From: Methanobacteriota archaeon
GTDB lineage: Archaea > Thermoplasmatota > Poseidoniia > Poseidoniales > Poseidoniaceae
Length of the DNA stretch: 39,192 nucleotides
Assembly: GCA_949514915.1 (NCBI GenBank)
Contig: CATFLP010000130.1
Coordinates: 1-39,192 of the forward strand
Reading direction: 5' to 3'
Of the stretch, positions 29,201-37,688 are shown in pieces; the stretch's first letter is position 1; every line of letters starts with the position of its first letter. The translations under genes and the position numbers were made by a program. The notes beneath the pieces are model-generated. The model was given only the letters and a program-made list of their open reading frames with translations, was not told the DNA's origin and searched no databases.

Positions 29201-30200
29201 ATCTAGTATCTATACGTATCAATTTACATTAACTAATGAAGTTCCTGCGGGTTCATTAAGTATTCAAATTACTGGTTTCGATGAGTATGGTAACTCAGCA
29301 ATTACAGAAGAAAATAATTATTCTGCTGACGGATTATCTCCAACTTTAATATTATATTCACCAAGCTCACAAAGCACTGGTTCAAGCTATCGTTATGGTG
29401 ATAATTTAATGATTAGTGGAGGAGCAAGTGATGACGTAGGAATTGGAGATATTCAAATTAGATTTACAAGAAACGTGGACACACCAGACGAAGTAGTTGA
29501 GGCTTGGCAAAAATTAGATGTGTTATATGACGAAGGATCAGAAGAAAACCAAGTATCATTTTTTGTAACTTATGCGGCTAAGAATTTTGAGATAGGCGAG
29601 CATATGTTAGAAGTTCAAGCTTTAGATTTAGCAGGGAATGAAGATATAAAAAGCGTGGAATTCTTTGTAGATAGGTGTGAGCAAATAGAAACCGGTGAAT
29701 TACAATGTGTATACGCAGAATCACTAAAAGCAGAGCCAGAACCAGAACCTATTGAATTAGAAGCATTATCTCCTCCTTACATGTTTACTTACATTTTAGC
29801 AGCATTCAATATTTTTGCATTTGTTATGATTATTTTAACATTAATGACGGCAGGAAGGTCACCATCTTCAGATGAAGAAGAAGAAGGCGAGGATTGGATG
29901 AAGGAATTTATTGGAACTTCAGCAGAACCAGATATGGATTCAATTATGGATACAGGTTCAGGTAAATCAGATCCAATGGAATCTGATGAAGGAGCCAGTG
30001 AAGAGTCGAAGACATTAGATGATGATGACGATGAGTTATTTGGTGCAGCAGCCCCTAAACCAAAACGTAGAGAAAGAAAGAAATCTACGGATAGGAAACG
30101 TAGAGTACGTAGATCTAAAGATGACGATGAGGAAGAAGATGATGAAGATGACTTTGGAGAAAGTACCACTAAAAAAAGACGCAGAGTAAATAGGAAATAA
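26196..30200 (+). CDS. Large surface protein with thrombospondin type-3-like repeats, C-terminal TM and charged cytoplasmic tail
   Basis: Signal segment LRALFLVGLMLLATWAQGAYAS; repeated DTDGDGLNDxxE Ca-binding motifs; C-terminal TM PYMFTYILAAFNIFAFVMIILTLMTA followed by an acidic then Lys/Arg-rich tail. ATG overlaps the upstream gene by 8 nt; the true start may be downstream. Confidence 0.9.
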   Translation: MSNSALKIPNSRAKRPVNGDFMRHSLNPNQEHSSLRGNRMDGTSRLRALFLVGLMLLATWAQGAYASTGFGPMTGPDADGDGISDDDEIANGTNPEDPDTDGDGLNDFQEQENGTNPNSNDTDGDQIPDDLEIIQFGTDPLSNDTDGDGLLDWQELVPDNGTNPLNPDSDGDGLNDYDEVVTYLTDPKAIDTDGDSIEDGDEVINTNTNPAVSDTDGDGLHDGSEVNQYLTDPNLPDTDGDGLNDSAEVISHLTDPLLNDTDGDGHLDGDEVANFTDPLDSNDPLPDDGGNGEIDDDDNYDQTQLPAIGISVSFNPTTEKSTISWYNIDGDGLDDQTEASVLSYLHSSVYYIYRHTSRITEINIQSLQPIDELTTAACGAENYFLCKNGSNPFHEGHSVDYQISAEVSGEFYYAIVTEQADGTQSTSLYCGQNSLCNPINETTEPVRTPSLLSATFNSQSETTTLSWVNYNQLNAGELPEVGPDALTIRVWRHTNPLNRSNGFVLSTSTSTYLVASLTATNTQFTVSVPENIQRSVYYSVTYYLPNHLGQGLDYEDLRFELPDGSTNSNTLALPVVEDTSNPVIPEGVSAVFEPNEMTGNGVTNISWTDSAGEVGEVYTLWRSRLPIEDVYEPGVMMLGSSMEGVNYYPHQINRGTLGFYYYCVTIQDSNGRTNLSTESSNCVTVFENTFDPWIAEPTDITAAYIGNAITKVNWTDQIGVEGEIYHIWRSNSEITSASFESNPPELVGSSDAGLGTFDVVVDETWTQDSYYCVTTKARYNLEEFQEFDNREFDEDEGTYEDFRFVQNCFGPVAEDISPPRKTPVNSVDVWRVGDAAVRINFQQIIEETGETYYIYRCTNPDIFKGIGGVPTDSSLLLDEWEMIEGPIDFANEDEPAQTVSISIPSGLNREVWYAVAAMDTDGNLQFELQEDYNARMVNEDTLGPGLDIAILGAQGNSLKAGTYTIQATLAEASGGNLPKITIKDTDGMNIVMGLFMTSSGPLSSIYTYQFTLTNEVPAGSLSIQITGFDEYGNSAITEENNYSADGLSPTLILYSPSSQSTGSSYRYGDNLMISGGASDDVGIGDIQIRFTRNVDTPDEVVEAWQKLDVLYDEGSEENQVSFFVTYAAKNFEIGEHMLEVQALDLAGNEDIKSVEFFVDRCEQIETGELQCVYAESLKAEPEPEPIELEALSPPYMFTYILAAFNIFAFVMIILTLMTAGRSPSSDEEEEGEDWMKEFIGTSAEPDMDSIMDTGSGKSDPMESDEGASEESKTLDDDDDELFGAAAPKPKRRERKKSTDRKRRVRRSKDDDEEEDDEDDFGESTTKKRRRVNRK
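26421..27060 (+). repeat. Degenerate TSP3-type repeats (gatacagatggagatgg-like units)
   Basis: Recurrent 'gatacagatggagatgg' in DNA encoding DTDGDG motifs with NDxxE spacing. Confidence 0.85.
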
Positions 30201-30212
30201 TGAGGAAACTAA

Positions 30213-31346
30213 ATGTCAAATAATACAATAAAAGTTTCCCAAGATGGCTGGAAACAATTTGTAGATCCAAGGCAATCTAAAATATTGGTATGCTTATTTG
30301 CAATACCACTTGCCATTTACTTTGAATTGAATCATAATTCTACAGGAATATTTATTTCATCATTATTTGCAATAATGCCGTTAGCTTGGTTAATGGGCAA
30401 AGCTACTGAAGAAATTGCACTAAGGGTAGGGCAAGGTTTAGGTGCATTTCTAAATGCTAGTTTCGGAAACGCCGCGGAATTAATTATTGTAATCTTTTTA
30501 TTGATTGGTTCAAGTAAAGCAGCATCTGCAGAATCAGCATCTAATTTAATTACAGTTGTACAAGCTAGTTTAATAGGAAGTATTCTTGGTAATTTATTAC
30601 TTGTTTTAGGATTAGCATTTATTTGGGGAGGGATAAATCATAAAGAACAAAAATTTAGTTCAGATGCAGTTAGTACTAATAGTTCGTTATTGATATTAGC
30701 AATGTTAGCTTTAATAATTCCAGCAACATTTGCTCAGTCTGGAAATCATTCAACCGAAACAATAGTAAATTTATCAAGGATAGCATCAATAATTTTATTG
30801 GGATTATATGGGCTTTTTTTATTATTTCAATTAAAAACACATTCTCATTTATTTGTAAATTCAACTCATCATGAAGATGAAGATGCAGCATTAACAATGA
30901 AACAAGCGATAATGTTACTAGTGAGTTCTACAATTTTAGTAGCGATTATGGCAGAATTTTTAGTTGGTAGTATCGAACATAGTGCAGAAGCATTGGGTTG
31001 GCCTACACTATTTATTGGTGTGATATTAATACCTTTATTTGGAAATGCAGCAGAGCATTTTACAGCAGTAACTGTTGCAGGTAAAAATAAAATGGATTTA
31101 TCAATAGGGATTGCTATAGGTTCATCAACTCAAGTTGCAGTTTTTATTGCACCAATTACAGTTTTAATTGGATGGGCATTAAATGTAAACATGTCTTTAC
31201 AATTTGGATTATTTGAAACAATTGCAACTTTTATTGCTGTTTTAATTGCAAACAGTATTTGTTCTGATGGAAAGTCAAATTGGTTAGAAGGAGTTATGTT
31301 GCTTGGAACATATGCAATTTTAGCAGCATCATTTTGGTTATTTTAA
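30213..31346 (+). CDS. Ca2+/H+ antiporter (CaCA/CAX family)
   Basis: FGNAAELIIVIFLL and FGNAAEHFTAVTVAGKNKMDLSIGIAIGSSTQVAVFIAP alpha-repeats, about 11 TM segments. Confidence 0.93.
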   Translation: MSNNTIKVSQDGWKQFVDPRQSKILVCLFAIPLAIYFELNHNSTGIFISSLFAIMPLAWLMGKATEEIALRVGQGLGAFLNASFGNAAELIIVIFLLIGSSKAASAESASNLITVVQASLIGSILGNLLLVLGLAFIWGGINHKEQKFSSDAVSTNSSLLILAMLALIIPATFAQSGNHSTETIVNLSRIASIILLGLYGLFLLFQLKTHSHLFVNSTHHEDEDAALTMKQAIMLLVSSTILVAIMAEFLVGSIEHSAEALGWPTLFIGVILIPLFGNAAEHFTAVTVAGKNKMDLSIGIAIGSSTQVAVFIAPITVLIGWALNVNMSLQFGLFETIATFIAVLIANSICSDGKSNWLEGVMLLGTYAILAASFWLF

Positions 31347-31350
31347 TTTC

Positions 31351-32604
31351 TTAAATACCATCGTAGTAATCTTTTACTGAATGTTTCATTTTTTCTGTAA
31401 TTTCATCCATATTTAATGACATTGTAATTCCTCCATGTCTTAATTCAATTCCATCCACCCATACATCTAGACAATCGGCATTTGAATACACTAGATTTGC
31501 TAATAATCTTCTTTCATCTATTCCATGGGGTTGCATTCTAATATCATCTATATTCCAAGCCACCCAATCTTTTGATCCTTTAGTTGCTAATTTCCACAAT
31601 TCCTGAGGGTTTAAAATTGAAGCATCCCAATGGTCATGACGCTGTATCATGCTTGCCATTTTTGCTTCTTGACGTAAATCAAGTGAATTATTACTTGCTG
31701 CACCATCTGTGCCTAATCTAATGTCCACACCAGCTTCTTTCATTGCAGGATAAGACATCGTGCCACCTATTCCCAATTTCATATTGCTTGTAGGGCAATG
31801 AATTGCTTTAGAATCATATTTTGCCATTAATCTCATTTCATTTTTCTTTAACCATCCACAATGTGCTAATGCAGTTTTATTATTGCTAAAGAAATCAATA
31901 GAATCTAGGTACTCTATAGGATAGCAATTATTCTCTTTATGGCATGTAGCAACTTCATTTCTTGTTTCGGATGCATGCGTAATTAAGAAAGATTGATGTT
32001 TTCTAGCAAGCTCACTTGATTTAATTAAAGTTTCTTTTCCACAAGTGTAAATTGCATGTGGGGCAACTGCATATTCAACTCTTGAGTTTCCAGTACCTTC
32101 CTTGAGTAATTTATCTAAATCATTTATCGCTTGTTCTGGGCCATTTGGATATGATGTTGTAGGAAAGTCTGTAACAGTACCTCCAGCAATCCCCCTAATT
32201 CCAGATTCAATTATTCCATTAGCCATCTCTTTTGGGAAATAATACATGTCGCAAGCGAAGGTAGTCCCTGTTGCAATTAATTCAGCACAAGCCGCTTTAG
32301 TACCTAATTCAACTAATTCTTTTGTTAATTTTTTTTCTGTAGGAAAAATCATTTCATCAAGCCAACGTTGCAAAGGTAAATCTTCTCCCATTCCCCGATT
32401 TAAAATCATGGAAAGGTGTGTATGCCAATTTTGCAAACTCCTTGTAATTAAACGATCAGAACCATTTAAATTAAATTTGACGTCTTCATCACCTTTGGAT
32501 TTTGACCAACTTCCATCTTTGTGTAATAGGAAATCTCCGTGGTGTAATTTACCACTTTCATCAATCAGCCGAGAATCTCGATAGCGTACGGGAACCTCGG
32601 TCAT
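31351..32604 (-). CDS. Amidohydrolase of the S-adenosylhomocysteine/5'-deoxyadenosine/MTA deaminase type
   Basis: NWHTHLSMILNRGMGEDLPLQRWL, ITHASET, ALAHCGWL, HCPTSNMKLGIGG, VDIRLGTDGAASNNSLDL. Confidence 0.87.
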   Translation of the reverse strand: MTEVPVRYRDSRLIDESGKLHHGDFLLHKDGSWSKSKGDEDVKFNLNGSDRLITRSLQNWHTHLSMILNRGMGEDLPLQRWLDEMIFPTEKKLTKELVELGTKAACAELIATGTTFACDMYYFPKEMANGIIESGIRGIAGGTVTDFPTTSYPNGPEQAINDLDKLLKEGTGNSRVEYAVAPHAIYTCGKETLIKSSELARKHQSFLITHASETRNEVATCHKENNCYPIEYLDSIDFFSNNKTALAHCGWLKKNEMRLMAKYDSKAIHCPTSNMKLGIGGTMSYPAMKEAGVDIRLGTDGAASNNSLDLRQEAKMASMIQRHDHWDASILNPQELWKLATKGSKDWVAWNIDDIRMQPHGIDERRLLANLVYSNADCLDVWVDGIELRHGGITMSLNMDEITEKMKHSVKDYYDGI

Positions 32605-32641
32605 GTGATGGGCTCTTGACCCATCTGCATTTGATTTTTGC

Positions 32642-34510
32642 CTATTCTATCTTCCTTCTGGACAAACAAGCACCAAGTAATGCAATTAATGAAAGTCCTA
32701 AAGTAAAACTAGGCATTGCATTTCCTGTATAATCTTCAGCCCATGTATCATATAATGCTAATTCAAAATCTGCAGGTTCAATAGATTCATTTGCTTCACC
32801 ATAGGTACTTAAACTCAATGAACATTCTTCAGGATCTAAAAGATAAACATGATTACAATTGAAAGAAATATCCCAAGTGTTGTCATTAGAATCGGTCCAA
32901 TTTCCTAACTGAGTCCAACCATCATCAGGCGTATTTTCTAAAGTGAAACTTGCTAATACTGTTTGTTCTACTTCATTTCCATCTTCATCATATTCATCAC
33001 TAGGAGAAAGAATATGTAATTCTAATTGACTAGATGGAACTTCATACATACCCCAAAATCCGTACATAAAGGACATGTATTCCCAGTCAGTATCATCAAT
33101 ACCATCTCCATCTGTATCTTCTGGAGTTGTATCATGTATTTCTCCTCCCATCATGAGAGTTATATCAGATGCACCTCTTTCCCAACCAGGAGTATCTTCA
33201 GTAACAAGATCAATTACTACTTCATCACCGTACATTAATGAAATATCAAAACTTTCAGTATCATTTTCCATTTTTAGTGATTTCATTACAGGTGGAACAG
33301 TAGGCATTATTGATAATTCATATGTCCATTCTCCAGAACCTTCCATAGTTACAATGCCAGTAAATGTTTGCATTCCACTAGTTTCATCAATTGATGTTGT
33401 CCAATTTACTGCAGCTAATTCTTCAGCAGTAGGCTCAGGCATATCAGGGCCTATTTCTGGCTCTTCTATATCCATCATTCCATCATGATTTTCAGCTTCA
33501 TCTTCACCATGTGAACAATCATCAACACCATCATTTACTTGATAAATCCAAATTGTATCCCCATCGTGACAGTCAAACCAATTGATTGGATTGCCATCAA
33601 CATCAAATTGTTGCTCATCAGCTCCATCATCACAGTCAGATTCTCCATCATTTACATATTCGAAAAGAATTTCCCAGCCGTCTCCACAGATAAACATCAT
33701 ACTGTGATCGTCACCGTGGTCACCGTGGTCACCGTGGTCACCGTGATCATCATGGTCACCAGATGGAACACAAGTCATCATATCGCCATCATCCCAATCA
33801 TAACCATCATCACACATGCAATGAGGGCCCATTTCGCCCATTGAATCCATTATGTATCCGTTACCATTACATTCCTCATCTTCAGGGAAGATTTCTTCAA
33901 GAGCTTTTTCGTAAGACCATTCATTATCGATTAACCAAACTGCTTCAGGTTGATAAGTATCCATATTTGTCATTACTTGATTTATGTAACCAGCATCAGA
34001 GAATTCTGGATGTTGGCCTTGAGTATCTTTCATTTGAATTTGCATTGACATTCCTCCCATACTCATTGTCATTACCATATGGCTTGCAACTCTTTTTGTA
34101 GTATTATCAAACATATTTATTACGGCAATTTCTACATCTTCATCGCCACCAGGGCTAGGACTTCCGTCTTCATCAGTTAATCCTAAAGTATCCATTGGTG
34201 CAGTGATAATCATATGAATACCAAATTTTTCTTGATCATCAGCAGGAGCCATGAAATCAAGTTCAGCATTATCACTTCCATCAACTCCTAACATAGTTAA
34301 AATATCTGTTGCAGAATATTCAACAGTATTTGTATCATCTGCAGTATTATTTGTATCATCTGCAGTATTGTTTGCAGTATTATTTGTATTGTTACTAGTG
34401 TCGTCTCCAGTGTTGTCTTCAACGACAGTTTCGATTTCTTCACCAGTACATCCAGCTAATGCTGCCCCAAAAAAGAGCATAATAACCAGAACGGTTCTTA
34501 TTTTATCCAT
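32642..34510 (-). CDS. Secreted lipoprotein with LDL-receptor-A-like repeats, His/Asp repeat and C-terminal sorting-like TM
   Basis: Lipobox FGAALAGCTG; FICGDGWEILFEYVNDGESDCDDGADE and FDCHDGDTIWIYQVNDGVDDCSHGEDE; HDDHGDHGDHGDHGDHGDDH; C-terminus MPSFTLGLSLIALLGACLSRRKIE. Confidence 0.85.
   Translation of the reverse strand: MDKIRTVLVIMLFFGAALAGCTGEEIETVVEDNTGDDTSNNTNNTANNTADDTNNTADDTNTVEYSATDILTMLGVDGSDNAELDFMAPADDQEKFGIHMIITAPMDTLGLTDEDGSPSPGGDEDVEIAVINMFDNTTKRVASHMVMTMSMGGMSMQIQMKDTQGQHPEFSDAGYINQVMTNMDTYQPEAVWLIDNEWSYEKALEEIFPEDEECNGNGYIMDSMGEMGPHCMCDDGYDWDDGDMMTCVPSGDHDDHGDHGDHGDHGDDHSMMFICGDGWEILFEYVNDGESDCDDGADEQQFDVDGNPINWFDCHDGDTIWIYQVNDGVDDCSHGEDEAENHDGMMDIEEPEIGPDMPEPTAEELAAVNWTTSIDETSGMQTFTGIVTMEGSGEWTYELSIMPTVPPVMKSLKMENDTESFDISLMYGDEVVIDLVTEDTPGWERGASDITLMMGGEIHDTTPEDTDGDGIDDTDWEYMSFMYGFWGMYEVPSSQLELHILSPSDEYDEDGNEVEQTVLASFTLENTPDDGWTQLGNWTDSNDNTWDISFNCNHVYLLDPEECSLSLSTYGEANESIEPADFELALYDTWAEDYTGNAMPSFTLGLSLIALLGACLSRRKIE
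33712..33747. repeat. 9-bp tandem repeat caccgtggt (4 units, last variant)
   Basis: Read directly; encodes the (D)HGDHG repeat on the minus strand. Confidence 0.9.
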
Positions 34511-34534
34511 AAAGTCTGCTAAAAAATAGTAGTA

Positions 34535-35971
34535 TTAATACGATTCTACTACTTTATCAGTTTTTTTCTTAAAAATCGAAGCAATTGTAAGAACCAAGAC
34601 ATTCAGAAATAGTCCCGGTGCAGGGATTCCTTTATCGTCTTCAGTTACAATTAGATTCTTCGAACTTTCTTTAACCAATAAGAATGAATCTCCAATAGTA
34701 TTGTCTGTACGCACATATTCTACATGCATCGTTTCAGTGGTATGATTTACTGTGATGTGCATTACTCCATGTGTAATTTCTCTATGAAATGACCAATCAG
34801 GTTGTTCATCAGCATATTCATATGAGTCTTTACCTCCCACTCCTGCAACAATATGAATTGGAGAAAAACCTGAAACAAACATTAAACCATCTTCATTTAT
34901 TCCCCTAGTTGTAATATTTTCATTTACAACTGGCCATGTTCTTTCATAAAAATGATCATGGCCCCATATTGCTAAATCAACAGAATTTTCAAATAAAATT
35001 GGTTCTAAAAGAGTTCTTAATTCGATCATTGTATCATCATGAGTTTCATGGCCATGAGATGTGTAAAGAGGTTTATGTCCATATATTACTATCCAAGGAA
35101 CAGCCTCTCTATTTGCATTTGCAGTGGCTAAATCTTCTCTTATCCAATCTAATTGTTCTGTTCCTTCATGATATGGATGTTCTGTAGAAATTGCAATAAA
35201 ATGAACTCCTCCATAGTCGAAACTATGCCAAAAATCTGTTCCACTGCTACTTGGCATCTCGAATCTAGTTTCATACGCATCAAATCCATAGCCAGATATT
35301 GTTTCATTTTCATGATTTCCTGGAGACATCATCCAAGGAATGTATGCTAAACTAGTTTGATATTTTTTACCATAATCATCCCATACACTTTGATCACCAT
35401 TTGCATATGATATATCTCCAGAAAGTATTACTAATTCTGCATTATCAAAACTTCTTACTAAATTTGCAGTATCTTGAGCATTATCAGACATACCATGATC
35501 ACCAAATGCAACAAATTCAAAAGATTCTTTTTCAAAATCTTGAGTAGTAAATGTGAATGTATCAGACCAATCTGCAGCATGTCCATCTCCAACTCGATAA
35601 GTATATTCTGTAGCAGGCAATAAATCTATCATAATTGCAGAATGAAAGACCATGTCATGGTCATAACACATTTCAGTTCCGTCAACTACTTTTTTATCAG
35701 CAGTAGGGTCATCAATACCAATTCCATATTCAACAATAGAATTTGTTAATCCTGGCGTAGCCCAAATCACTAGCATTTCAGATGGATTTTGAGTTAATTG
35801 AATATGAATTTGTTCTGGAGTATGATCTGAAATAACGTGTGTTGTTGCGGGGCAATCAGGATTAATATTAATTATTTGAGCAGAAGAAATTGGTGACAAT
35901 ACACTAATCAAAAAAACACATAATAGCGCAATAAAAAGCCTCTTCATATTATTACGCAAGAGGTATGTCAA
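34535..35971 (-). CDS. Secreted purple acid phosphatase-like metallophosphoesterase
   Basis: N-terminal Fn3-like domain, then FVAFGDHG, LSGDISYANG, SPGNHENE, VIYGHKPLY, AIWGHDHFYERTWPV. Signal peptide, and C-terminal PAPGLFLNVLVLTIASIFKKK. Confidence 0.92.
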   Translation of the reverse strand: MTYLLRNNMKRLFIALLCVFLISVLSPISSAQIININPDCPATTHVISDHTPEQIHIQLTQNPSEMLVIWATPGLTNSIVEYGIGIDDPTADKKVVDGTEMCYDHDMVFHSAIMIDLLPATEYTYRVGDGHAADWSDTFTFTTQDFEKESFEFVAFGDHGMSDNAQDTANLVRSFDNAELVILSGDISYANGDQSVWDDYGKKYQTSLAYIPWMMSPGNHENETISGYGFDAYETRFEMPSSSGTDFWHSFDYGGVHFIAISTEHPYHEGTEQLDWIREDLATANANREAVPWIVIYGHKPLYTSHGHETHDDTMIELRTLLEPILFENSVDLAIWGHDHFYERTWPVVNENITTRGINEDGLMFVSGFSPIHIVAGVGGKDSYEYADEQPDWSFHREITHGVMHITVNHTTETMHVEYVRTDNTIGDSFLLVKESSKNLIVTEDDKGIPAPGLFLNVLVLTIASIFKKKTDKVVESY

Positions 35972-35987
35972 GTTAGTAATTTTCTAT

Positions 35988-36224
35988 TTAATCTAAGGGA
36001 TGGACTATTTTTTTACCAGTTGAATCGGCTAGATTTAATGTCCATCTTAATGTTTTAATCACACCTCTTAATGCGGTGTAATTCCTTAATGCTTCAGCAT
36101 TTTGCCTTACATTCATAGTTCCACTTTTGAAATGTTTTTCCCACAAAACTTTCCTTTCTTCCGCTTCCCTTAGCATTTCTCTTAATTCTTCAGCAGAGCG
36201 TCTCGTATCCATGTCAAGCACCAT
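35988..36224 (-). CDS. Small helical protein, 78 aa
   Basis: Plausible charged helical ORF between the phosphatase and pgk on the same strand. Confidence 0.6.
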   Translation of the reverse strand: MVLDMDTRRSAEELREMLREAEERKVLWEKHFKSGTMNVRQNAEALRNYTALRGVIKTLRWTLNLADSTGKKIVHPLD

Positions 36225-36279
36225 TGATGACCGTGCGAAAAACCATCCCTTTTGAACTCTATTGATTCTCGATTGAAAA

Positions 36280-37548
36280 TTATTGTAGTTCTCTTTGTAA
36301 TTTTTTTATCGTAAGTCCAAATCTTTTTGCTGAAATCTCTAAACTTTTAACCCCAGATAATTTTTCGCCAGCTAAGAATTCTAAACAAGCACCACCACCA
36401 GTAGAAACATGCCCGATTTTATTTCCAAGTCCTAAATTATTGATTAATGTTGCAGTGTGCCCTCCTCCAACTACAACAAATGCTTCACTTTCAGCACAAG
36501 CATTTATTATTTCCATCGTTCCAAATTTAAAATCATCTAATTCAAAAACTCCTGCTGGCCCATTCAAAATAATTGTACCTGCATTTTTTATTTCTGAAGA
36601 AGCTGTAAATGTTGATTGGATCCCCAAATCAAATATTTGATATTCAGTAGGTAATTGAGAGATTCCAATATCAATTCTTTTCCCATCTACATTTAATGCA
36701 ACATCAGTTGGCATAATGATTTTTTCAGAATAATTAGAAATAATAGCTTTCATGTCTTCACATGTTTGTTTCCATTTCTCACCTAATTCATTTTTGAGGA
36801 ATTCTCTATTTTTTTCGCCAATATTTATGCCTGAAAGCTCCAAACATAAATTTGCAACTCCTCCTGTAACCAATATTTTATCAGCGATATTTTCTTTTAA
36901 CATATTTCTAGCAACTTTTACAGAATCATCAACTTTAATCCCACCTAAAACTACAATACAGGGCTTTTTAGGGTTTTTCATCGCGTTCTCTAGTGAATTT
37001 AATTCATTCATCATTAATGTGCCAGCAATGCAAGGTAATGCGTATGTAAATCCAGTAATAGAGGGAGAATTTCTATGGGCACAAGCGAAAGCATCATTGA
37101 TGAAAACATCAGCTATGCTAGATAATCTCTGAACAAAATTTGTATCCATTTGGCTTTCAAAGTCATCTGTTTTACAATCTAATTCTTCTTGATTCATTCT
37201 TACATTATTTAGTAATAATATGTCTCCGACATTCATTTCTTCAATTGCTGAAAATGCTTTTTCTCCGCAAATATCTTCTACAAATTTAACAGCCCTGCCT
37301 AGAAGTCTCTGAAATTCCCTAGCGTGTCCAGAAGTACTTGTAAAATCCTTTTTCCCAGGTCTAGATTGGTGAGTAATAATTATCAATTTAGTTTTAGTCA
37401 ATTTATTGATTGTGGGAATAACGCCTTTCAATCTAGAATCGTCTAGGAATGAGTTGTTTATTGGATGTAGTGGACTATTTCCATCAATTCTTAATAACAC
37501 TGTTTTCCCATCAAGAAAGACGTCATCTAAGGTGCGAATTGCCCCCAT
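36280..37548 (-). CDS. pgk: Phosphoglycerate kinase
   Basis: TVLLRIDGNSPL, IIITHQSRPG, NDAFACAHRNSPSITGF, VVLGGIKVDDSVKVARNML, ILVTGGVANL, NGPAGVFELDDFKFGT, VVGGGHTATLI, HVSTGGGACLEFLAG. Confidence 0.96.
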   Translation of the reverse strand: MGAIRTLDDVFLDGKTVLLRIDGNSPLHPINNSFLDDSRLKGVIPTINKLTKTKLIIITHQSRPGKKDFTSTSGHAREFQRLLGRAVKFVEDICGEKAFSAIEEMNVGDILLLNNVRMNQEELDCKTDDFESQMDTNFVQRLSSIADVFINDAFACAHRNSPSITGFTYALPCIAGTLMMNELNSLENAMKNPKKPCIVVLGGIKVDDSVKVARNMLKENIADKILVTGGVANLCLELSGINIGEKNREFLKNELGEKWKQTCEDMKAIISNYSEKIIMPTDVALNVDGKRIDIGISQLPTEYQIFDLGIQSTFTASSEIKNAGTIILNGPAGVFELDDFKFGTMEIINACAESEAFVVVGGGHTATLINNLGLGNKIGHVSTGGGACLEFLAGEKLSGVKSLEISAKRFGLTIKKLQRELQ

Positions 37549-37688
37549 TAAACCGTCCCATCAAATGGCGCTTATTAGTTAAATGGACTCAGAAGTTTTG
37601 TTTTGCATATACTTAATTACACATTAAACAAGAATATTACTCTTCAAAATTAGAGAATATTCATAGTGTCTGAAAATTCCCTGAATTT

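Noticed and set aside
29789-30169. 126-aa poly-Ser minus-strand ORF
   Set aside because: Antisense of the D/E-rich cytoplasmic tail of the TSP3 protein.
32607-32625. Hairpin GATGGG-CTCTTGA-CCCATC between minus-strand genes as terminator
   Set aside because: Short stem and no clear following T-tract; too weak to call.
33712-33747. Possible CRISPR-like repeat
   Set aside because: 9-bp contiguous tandem units with no spacers, inside a coding frame (His/Asp repeat).
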